DNA from: Streptomyces sp. NBC_00236
GTDB lineage: Bacteria > Actinomycetota > Actinomycetes > Streptomycetales > Streptomycetaceae
Assembly (NCBI RefSeq): GCF_036195045.1
Contig: NZ_CP108100.1
Span: forward strand, 4,960,001 to 5,024,000
Length of the DNA stretch: 64,000 nt
Direction of reading: 5' to 3'
The stretch's first letter is position 1; each line of letters begins with the position of its first letter. The notes under the pieces were generated by a model. It had not been told where the DNA came from. It saw only the letters and a program-made list of their open reading frames with translations, and made no database searches. Of the stretch, positions 58,654 through 64,000 are shown piece after piece. The position numbers and the translations under genes were made by a program.

Positions 58654-59118
58654 GTGCTGAACGGGTTCAAGGACTTCATCCTTCGCGGAAACGTGATCTC
58701 CATGGCGATCGGCCTCGCCGTCGGAGCGGCGTTCACGGCCGTCGTCACCGGGTTCAGCAACGCGTTCATCGTGCCGCTGATCGGCGTCATCACCCGCGGA
58801 ACCGGTGATTTCAGCAAGGCGCACTTCAAGCTGGACGGCGTCGACTTCCCCTACGGCCTCTTCGTCAGCGCCGCGATCGCCTTCCTCATCACCGCCGCGG
58901 TCCTCTACTTCTGCGTCGTCGTGCCCATGGCCAAGGTCCAGGACCGCTTCACCGCCAAGAAGGACCAGGAGCAGGTCGACATCAAGGCCGCCCTGCGCGA
59001 CTGCCCCCGCTGCTACACGGCGATCCCCGCCGTCGCCTCCCGCTGCGCCCACTGCACCAGTGAGGTCGAGCCCGACCCCGAGGCCCTGGCGCTCGCGAAG
59101 CTGCCCGTCCAGCGCTGA
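58654..59118 (+). CDS. mscL: Large-conductance mechanosensitive channel with zinc-ribbon-like tail
   Basis: This 154-residue MscL has two membrane helices (GNVISMAIGLAVGAAFTAVV near residue 13 and GLFVSAAIAFLITAAVLYFCVVVP near 65). MscL opens under membrane tension to release solutes. After the second helix, residues 110-140 add CPRC and CAHC, a four-cysteine ribbon pattern, in place of the usual helical bundle alone. I use the GTG at 58654, preceded by GAGGAG and GAGG; the open frame to 58567 is not conserved-looking. Confidence 0.9.
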   Translation: MLNGFKDFILRGNVISMAIGLAVGAAFTAVVTGFSNAFIVPLIGVITRGTGDFSKAHFKLDGVDFPYGLFVSAAIAFLITAAVLYFCVVVPMAKVQDRFTAKKDQEQVDIKAALRDCPRCYTAIPAVASRCAHCTSEVEPDPEALALAKLPVQR

Positions 59119-59150
59119 GCCGGCGGCACCCCTCCACCCGTACGGCCTAC

Positions 59151-59183
59151 GGCCCGCTCCGGCACGAACGCCCGGAGCGGGCC
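59151..59183 (+). terminator. Terminator after mscL
   Basis: A 12-bp perfect stem (59151-59162 with 59172-59183, loop of nine) begins 32 bases after the mscL stop. Confidence 0.85.
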
Positions 59184-59247
59184 GGGCCCCGCGGCCGTGA
59201 GCACAAGGGAACTAGCTTTCCCCGCCTGGCGTTGACCAGTACGGGAG

Positions 59248-59267
59248 GCTCCACTGGGGAGTGGAGC
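59248..59267. promoter_or_regulatory. Inverted repeat upstream of htpX
   Basis: GCTCCACT and AGTGGAGC flank GGGG, about 46 bases before the htpX start and just after TTGACC (59232-59237), a possible -35 box. It could be an operator or leader hairpin. Confidence 0.45.
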
Positions 59268-59313
59268 ACCACCAAGCAAGGGTTCCCCTGCTGCACCATT
59301 TGGAGGGCGTACC

Positions 59314-60177
59314 GTGCACCGCCGGCACAACGGGCTGAGAACCGCCGTACTCCTCGGGGGCCTGTCCGCACTCATCATCGTCATCGGCAGCTTCTTCGGA
59401 CGCACGGGCCTGATCGTCGCGCTCCTCGTAGCCGTCGGCACCAACGCCTACGCGTACTGGAACAGCGACAAGCTGGCGCTGCGGGCCATGCGCGCCCGTC
59501 CGGTGAGCGAGTTCGAGGCGCCCCAGCTCTACCGCATGGTCCGGGAGCTCTCCACCGCCGCCCGCCAGCCCATGCCGAGGCTCTACATCTCCCCGACGCA
59601 GGCCCCCAACGCCTTCGCGACCGGCCGTAACCCGCGCAACGCCGCGGTCTGCTGCACCGAGGGCATCCTCCAGATCCTGGACGAACGGGAACTGCGCGGC
59701 GTCCTCGGCCACGAGCTCAGCCATGTCTACAACCGCGACATCCTGATCTCGTCCGTTGCCGGGGCGCTCGCCTCCGTGGTCATGTTCCTGGTCAACTTCG
59801 CCTGGCTGATCCCGATCGGCCGTTCCAACGACGACGACGGCCCCGGCCTGCTCGGTATGCTCCTGATCATGATCCTGGGCCCGCTCGCCGCGTCCGTGAT
59901 CCAACTGGCCGTCAGCCGTTCCCGGGAGTACGAGGCGGACGCCTCGGGCGCCCAGCTGACCGGCGACCCGCTCGCCCTGGCCAGTGCCCTGCGGAAGCTG
60001 GACGCCGGCACCAAGCAGCTTCCCCTGCCCCCCGAGCCCCGGATCGAGACCGCGAGCCACATGATGATCGCGAACCCGTTCCGCCCCGGGCAGGGCATGT
60101 CCAAGATGTTCTCGACCCACCCGCCGATGGCGGAGCGCATCGCCCGACTCGAGCAGATGGCAGGTCATCGCCCGTGA
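59314..60177 (+). CDS. htpX: HtpX-family membrane zinc metalloprotease
   Basis: This 287-residue M48 protease degrades misfolded membrane proteins. It has two N-terminal helices (10-50), the catalytic HELSH (H133, E134, H137), two further hydrophobic segments (145-200) and the third zinc ligand in EYEAD (E205). The GTG follows GGAGGGCGTACC. It is the first gene of a pair with yccF (GTGA overlap). The inverted repeat upstream may mediate stress control, though no known heat-shock element is apparent. Confidence 0.93.
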   Translation: MHRRHNGLRTAVLLGGLSALIIVIGSFFGRTGLIVALLVAVGTNAYAYWNSDKLALRAMRARPVSEFEAPQLYRMVRELSTAARQPMPRLYISPTQAPNAFATGRNPRNAAVCCTEGILQILDERELRGVLGHELSHVYNRDILISSVAGALASVVMFLVNFAWLIPIGRSNDDDGPGLLGMLLIMILGPLAASVIQLAVSRSREYEADASGAQLTGDPLALASALRKLDAGTKQLPLPPEPRIETASHMMIANPFRPGQGMSKMFSTHPPMAERIARLEQMAGHRP

Positions 60178-60566
60178 AGACAATTCTGAACGTCATTTGG
60201 CTGGTCCTGTGCGGCTTCTGGATGTTCCTCGGGTACATCCTCGCGGGACTCCTGCTGTGCATCACGATCATCGGCATCCCGTTCGGCCTGGCGGCCTTCC
60301 GTATCGGCCTCTACGCCCTGTGGCCCTTCGGCCACCGCGTCGTCGACCGCCGGGACGCGGGCGCGCCCTCCTGCGTCGGCAACGTGCTCTGGCTGGTGCT
60401 CGCCGGCTGGTGGCTGGCGCTCGGTCACATCACCACCGGTATCGCGCTGTGCATCACGATCATCGGCATCCCTCTGGGCATCGCGAACTTCAAGCTGATC
60501 CCGGTCTCGCTGATGCCCTTCGGCAAGGAGATCGTCAGCACCGACGACCAGTTCGCCGGCTGGTAG
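60174..60566 (+). CDS. YccF domain membrane protein
   Basis: This 130-residue protein consists of two YccF domains in tandem, each with a hydrophobic LCITIIGIP segment and a PFG motif. The two halves share a 27-base identical DNA stretch (60254-60280 and 60446-60472). The function of YccF is unknown. It overlaps htpX by four bases, so it may help with membrane quality control, by association only. Confidence 0.9.
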   Translation: MKTILNVIWLVLCGFWMFLGYILAGLLLCITIIGIPFGLAAFRIGLYALWPFGHRVVDRRDAGAPSCVGNVLWLVLAGWWLALGHITTGIALCITIIGIPLGIANFKLIPVSLMPFGKEIVSTDDQFAGW

Positions 60567-60688
60567 CCAAGCCGCACGGCGAGCGGAGGACAGGCGGTTC
60601 ACACCAGTTCACAGCCGTTCTCCGCAACCAGCCGACCCGGCACGAACGTCTTGGATTCCAGGACCGAGTGACGGGTAGGTTGGCGCGC

Positions 60689-60964
60689 ATGACCATCATT
60701 GGCTGGATCATTCTCGGACTCGTCGCGGGCGTCATCGCCAAGATCCTGCTGCCGGGCCGCGACCCCGGCGGCCTCGTGGGGACCACCCTCATCGGGATCG
60801 TCGGCGCCTTCCTGGGCGGCTGGATAGCGACACGCTTCCTGGACCGCACGATCGACAACGAGGACTTCTTCGACCCGGCGACCTGGGTCTCGGCCATAGG
60901 CGGTTCGCTCGTCCTGCTGATCGGCTACCGGCTGCTGTTCGGGAACTCCCGCGAACGCCGCTGA
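60689..60964 (+). CDS. GlsB/YeaQ/YmgE-type small membrane protein
   Basis: This 91-residue protein has three hydrophobic segments and the family pattern GLVAGVIAKILLPGRDPGG and GIVGAFLGGW. It is one of the transglycosylase-associated/stress-induced small membrane proteins of unknown mechanism. The ATG is preceded by TAGGTT (60676-60681) at leaderless distance; no ribosome site is seen. Its 3' end overlaps the convergent alkB gene by 40 bases. Confidence 0.88.
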   Translation: MTIIGWIILGLVAGVIAKILLPGRDPGGLVGTTLIGIVGAFLGGWIATRFLDRTIDNEDFFDPATWVSAIGGSLVLLIGYRLLFGNSRERR

Positions 60965-61641
60965 CGCGCCTCGCCGGGCCCCGGGGCCCCGAGACCCGTC
61001 TCGCGCAGCGTCAGATTGAGCCGGCCGCCGCTCATCCCCGTCCCGGGGCCCGCCGTGCCGGGACGGATCCTCGGAACTCCGTGGAACGCGTGGCGTGACG
61101 GCCCGCCGAAGACGAACAGGTCCCCGGAGCCCAACTCCACGTCCGTGTAGGGCTGCCCCCGGTTCTCCGTGTTGCCGAAGCGGAAGACGCAGGTGTCGCC
61201 GATGCTGAGCGATACGACGGGGGCACCGGACCGTTCCTCCTTGTCCTGGTGCATGCCCATCCGTGCGGCGTCGTCATAGAAGTTGATCAGCGCGGCGTCG
61301 GGCGCGTACGCCCGTACCGGACCCTCCGGTCCGTACGCCTCCGCCACCGCCGCCCGCCCCAGCTCCGCGAGCCACTGCGGGAACGGGGCGACCGGCGCAC
61401 CGTTCACGTCGTCCGCCGTGCGGGTGTACCGGTACGGCTGCCAGTGCCACCCCAGGCACACGGTCCGCACGGACATCACCCCACCACCCGGCAGCGCCGT
61501 GTGCCGCAACGGAACGGGCCCGCGCGCCCACGCACGGCACGCCGCCACCAACTCCCGCTGCTGCTCGGCCGACAGCCACTCCGGTACGTGTACGGCGCCC
61601 GGCGCGACCACCGCCCGCGGCCTGGGGAAGAGCCCGGTCAT
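60925..61641 (-). CDS. alkB: AlkB-like alpha-ketoglutarate-dependent dioxygenase
   Basis: This 238-residue iron(II)/2-oxoglutarate dioxygenase reverses 1-methyladenine and 3-methylcytosine damage. The iron ligands H131, D133 (GMHQDKEE) and H187 (HAFHGVPRI) and the 2-oxoglutarate-binding R207 and R213 are visible; the spacing equals E. coli AlkB. The ATG at 61641 shares one base with the ogt stop, so the two repair genes are co-expressed. The open frame to 62196 runs over ogt. The 3' end overlaps the convergent small membrane protein gene. Confidence 0.92.
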   Translation of the reverse strand: MTGLFPRPRAVVAPGAVHVPEWLSAEQQRELVAACRAWARGPVPLRHTALPGGGVMSVRTVCLGWHWQPYRYTRTADDVNGAPVAPFPQWLAELGRAAVAEAYGPEGPVRAYAPDAALINFYDDAARMGMHQDKEERSGAPVVSLSIGDTCVFRFGNTENRGQPYTDVELGSGDLFVFGGPSRHAFHGVPRIRPGTAGPGTGMSGGRLNLTLRETGLGAPGPGEARQRRSREFPNSSR

Positions 61642-62147
61642 CAGCCCGCGGCCAGGGCGCCCTCGAGCCCCAGGAGCTGCTCCTTGCGCTCCAGGCCGCC
61701 CGCGTAACCGCGCAGCGCCCCGTCCGCACCGATGACCCGGTGGCACGGCCGCACCACCAGCAGCGGATTGCGCCCGATCGCCGTCCCCACGGCCCGGACA
61801 CCCGCCCCGGCGGAACCGACCCGCTCGGCGATCTGCCCGTACGACACCGTCTCCCCGTAGGGAACGGCGTCCAGCGCGGCCCAGACCCGGCGCTGGAAGT
61901 CCGTGCCCCGCCCGTCGGCGTACCGGACGTCGAAGCGGGTCCGCCGCCCCTCGAAGTACTCCCGCAACTGGGCGGCGATCCCCTCGAACGCCGCGGGCTC
62001 GTGCCGCCAGCCGTCCTGGACGACAGCCGCGCCCTTCTGGGCCGGGAGGGACAACGAGACAAGCGCGATTCCCGCGGAGCCCGCGGTCTCCTCGCCGACC
62101 AGCAGCAGCTCGCCCAGCGGGCTGTCGACCGTCGCGTACATGGTCAT
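61641..62147 (-). CDS. ogt: Methylated-DNA--protein-cysteine methyltransferase
   Basis: This 168-residue protein transfers the methyl group from O6-methylguanine to its own cysteine and is thereby used up. The active-site PCHRV (C135) is preceded by the RAVGTAIGRNPLLVVR helix, and the arginine finger region GETVSYGQIAERVG is near residue 98. The ATG at 62147 follows GAGAGGGACGAGTC; a second ATG is two codons later. It forms a two-gene alkylation-damage operon with alkB. Confidence 0.93.
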   Translation of the reverse strand: MTMYATVDSPLGELLLVGEETAGSAGIALVSLSLPAQKGAAVVQDGWRHEPAAFEGIAAQLREYFEGRRTRFDVRYADGRGTDFQRRVWAALDAVPYGETVSYGQIAERVGSAGAGVRAVGTAIGRNPLLVVRPCHRVIGADGALRGYAGGLERKEQLLGLEGALAAG

Positions 62148-62297
62148 GACTCGTCCCTCTCCTCGTCCGTCGGCCCGCCGGATCGCCGGCAGGCACGGAC
62201 CAGTCTGCGTCGCCCGAACTCCCGCGACCGGCGGTATTCGGACATGCAGTCCGGGTGCGGAACGGCGTGTTCCGCCCCGCTCCCGGACCGCCGCGTC

Positions 62298-62786
62298 CTA
62301 CCGGTAGTTCGCGAACTGGACGTCGAACTCGAAGTCCTGGCCCTTCAGCAGCGCCTGCACGGCCTGCAGGTCGTCCCGGCTCTTCGAGCTGACCCGCAAC
62401 TCGTCGCCCTGGACCTGGGCCTTGACGCCCTTGGGGCCCTCGTCACGAATGATCTTCGCGACCTTCTTGGCGTTCTCCTGGGAGATGCCTTCCTCGATCG
62501 TGCAGAACAGCTTGTACTCCTTGCCGGACAGCTGCGGCTCGCCCGCGTCCAGCGACTTCAGCGAGATACCGCGCTTGATCAGCTTGGACTGGAAGATGTC
62601 GAGGATCGCCTTGACGCGCTCCTCGCCGTTCGCCTCCATCAGGATCTTCTCGCCGGACCAGGAGATCGACGCCCCGGTGCCCTTGAAGTCGTAGCGCTGG
62701 GAGATCTCCTTGGCGGCCTGGTTGAGGGCGTTGTCGACCTCCTGCCGCTCGACCTTCGAGACGATGTCGAAACTGGAGTCGGCCAT
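62298..62786 (-). CDS. yajQ: YajQ family nucleotide-binding protein
   Basis: This 162-residue protein matches Yaj[23 protein letters not shown] at the N-terminus, [12 protein letters not shown] near residue 30 and [11 protein letters not shown] at the end. YajQ proteins bind nucleotides, cyclic-di-GMP in some bacteria, and may regulate transcription; in actinobacteria the role is unclear. The ATG at 62786 follows AAGGAG. It is a single gene. Confidence 0.93.
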   Translation of the reverse strand: MADSSFDIVSKVERQEVDNALNQAAKEISQRYDFKGTGASISWSGEKILMEANGEERVKAILDIFQSKLIKRGISLKSLDAGEPQLSGKEYKLFCTIEEGISQENAKKVAKIIRDEGPKGVKAQVQGDELRVSSKSRDDLQAVQALLKGQDFEFDVQFANYR

Positions 62787-63001
62787 GACGTGTGGCTCCT
62801 TGTATCGGGGTGCTGGAAAGGAAGTGCTTACAGGGGCGGTCGCGGCGCCCTCGGGCACCACGCCGCCCACAAAGCCTAGCCACCCGCGCCCGTCCCGGCC
62901 GCTGATCAATCCAGTGGCGTAGCACCCCCGGGCATCAGGTATCGTTTACGTCGTTGCCACAGAGCGCCGCCGCAAGGCGGGGTCCGACGGCAGCATCCCT
63001 T

Positions 63002-63083
<82 letters not shown>

Positions 63084-63089
63084 CATAGC

Positions 63090-63118
63090 AAGGCCCCCGT
63101 CCTATGGACGGGGGCCTT
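63090..63118 (+). terminator. Terminator after tRNA-Tyr
   Basis: A 13-bp perfect stem (63090-63102 with 63106-63118, loop TAT) begins seven bases after the tRNA. Confidence 0.85.
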
Positions 63119-63158
63119 CTCTGTTGTGCCACGCTGTGTTGCGACGAGGGGCGTGAAC

Positions 63159-63609
63159 ATGGAATCCGTGCTGGTCAGCGCGTGTCTGCGGGGTGTGCCC
63201 TGCCGGTTCGACGGGCGGGGCAGGGCCTCGGTGGAGATGACCGCCGCCCTCGGCGGGCGGGCGCCCGTCCCCTTCTGCCCCGAGGTCGCGGCGGGACTGC
63301 CCACGCCCCGCCGCCCCGCCGAGATCGTCGGCGGCGACGGGTACGACGTGCTGGACGGCCGGGCCCGTGTCGTGGACGACACCGGACACGATGTGACCGA
63401 GGCCTTCGTGGACGGCGCCAGGCGGGCACTGGAGGCCGCGCGCGGGACGGGCTGCACCGAGGCGGTGCTCATTGGCCCGCAGCCCTTCCTGCGGGCGCGG
63501 CACGGTCTATGACGGTACGTTCACCGGCGAGCTGCGCGAGGGCGACGGGGTCACCGCAGCCCTGCTGGAGCGGCACGGCATCGCCGTCCGCCCCGCGACC
63601 GGCGACTGA
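63159..63609 (+). pseudogene. DUF523 protein gene interrupted by a +1 frameshift
   Basis: The first frame (63159-63512) encodes a DUF523 N-terminus (LVSACLRGVPCRFDGRG, FCPEVAAGLPTPRRPAEI) but runs out of the family at about base 63470 and stops after 118 codons. From 63475 the +1 frame continues the family: ARSPSCG, then GTVYDGTFTGELREGDGVTAALLERHG and a stop at 63609. Reading ATTG (63471-63474) as three bases restores an intact protein of about 149 residues. It may be a real pseudogene or a sequencing error. Confidence 0.85.
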
Positions 63610-63640
63610 CCGGCCGCGACCTCCGCGCGGCCCCGGCGCG

Positions 63641-64000
63641 TCAGTTCCCCGCGATGTCCTTCACGGCGACCGACACCGGGACATTGCCCGAGATCAGTTC
63701 CAGCGTCAGGCCCGCCGTCGCCGGGGTGTCCAGCAGCTCCGCGAGCGCCGCCGCCACGTCGTCGCGCGGCACCGGGCCGCGCCCGGTCGACGCGGCGAGC
63801 AGGACCTGGCCGGTGCCCGCGTCGTTGGTCAGCATCCCGGGGCGCAGGATCGTCCAGTCGAGGGCCTTCTGCGCGCGCACGTACGCGTCCGCCGCCCCCT
63901 TGGCCCGCAGGTAGACATCGAACACCTCGTCGCCCGGATGGTCCGGGTCGGCGCCCATGGACGACACCACGACGTAACGCCGCACCCCGGCCCGCTGCGC
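63641..64000 (-). CDS. NAD(P)H-binding protein (SDR/NmrA-like), truncated by window
   Basis: The C-terminal ~120 residues are visible; the start is beyond base 64000. RRYVVVSSMGADPDHPG, YLRAKGAADAYVRAQKALDWTILRPGMLT and DVAAALAELLDTPATAGLTLELISG match the SDR_a5-like NAD(P)-binding oxidoreductases. The N-terminal Rossmann motif is not in the window. The substrate is unknown. It is convergent with the DUF523 gene, 31 bases apart. Confidence 0.85.
   Translation of the reverse strand, partial: AQRAGVRRYVVVSSMGADPDHPGDEVFDVYLRAKGAADAYVRAQKALDWTILRPGMLTNDAGTGQVLLAASTGRGPVPRDDVAAALAELLDTPATAGLTLELISGNVPVSVAVKDIAGN

Overview
The window is very GC-rich, uses GTG and TTG starts freely, and carries actinobacterial families throughout: class F sortase, GPP34 protein, MmyB-like XRE regulator and a quinone-linked polyprenyl synthase. 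It looks like the conserved core of a Streptomyces or close relative. From memory, the gene order matches the region of the S. coelicolor chromosome holding its two nuo loci; this was not checked by alignment.

Layout. 1-15592: a complex I operon running from a truncated nuoB to nuoN, almost every junction overlapping by 1-4 bases, closed by an 18-bp perfect stem terminator. 15727-25324: a RecQ-type helicase, a Uma2-like protein, a GPP34/fumarylacetoacetase pair, an alpha/beta-hydrolase/peptide-transporter pair, and a long-chain polyprenyl diphosphate synthase. 25541-30489: a LolA-like exported protein, an ABC exporter pair, a TetR regulator and a HAD phosphatase. 30490-41043 is the accessory part: a 188-bp inverted-repeat element, a methylenetetrahydrofolate-reductase-like protein, a flavodoxin-fold quinone reductase divergent from an XRE regulator, a VOC protein, a sortase with its probable surface substrate, an FAD monooxygenase, RarD, and an NmrA-like reductase divergent from an HxlR regulator.

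41108-58535 is the most interesting block: a 2-oxoacid:ferredoxin oxidoreductase (korAB), a NarL-type response regulator with two paralogous histidine kinases, and a second, incomplete complex I operon encoding A, B, C, H, I, J, K, L, M and N but no D, E, F or G. The second set lacks the NADH-oxidising module and NuoD. Several of its subunits have low-complexity tails or repeats, its NuoB has an extra cysteine beside the N2 site, and its NuoH loop has diverged. Ferredoxin-producing enzyme, sensors and a membrane proton-pump module side by side suggest a ferredoxin-fed or alternative complex I, but this is inference.

58654-64000: MscL with a zinc-ribbon-like tail, HtpX protease, YccF, a GlsB-type membrane protein, an AlkB/Ogt DNA-alkylation repair pair, YajQ, tRNA-Tyr, a frameshifted DUF523 gene and a truncated NAD(P)-binding protein.
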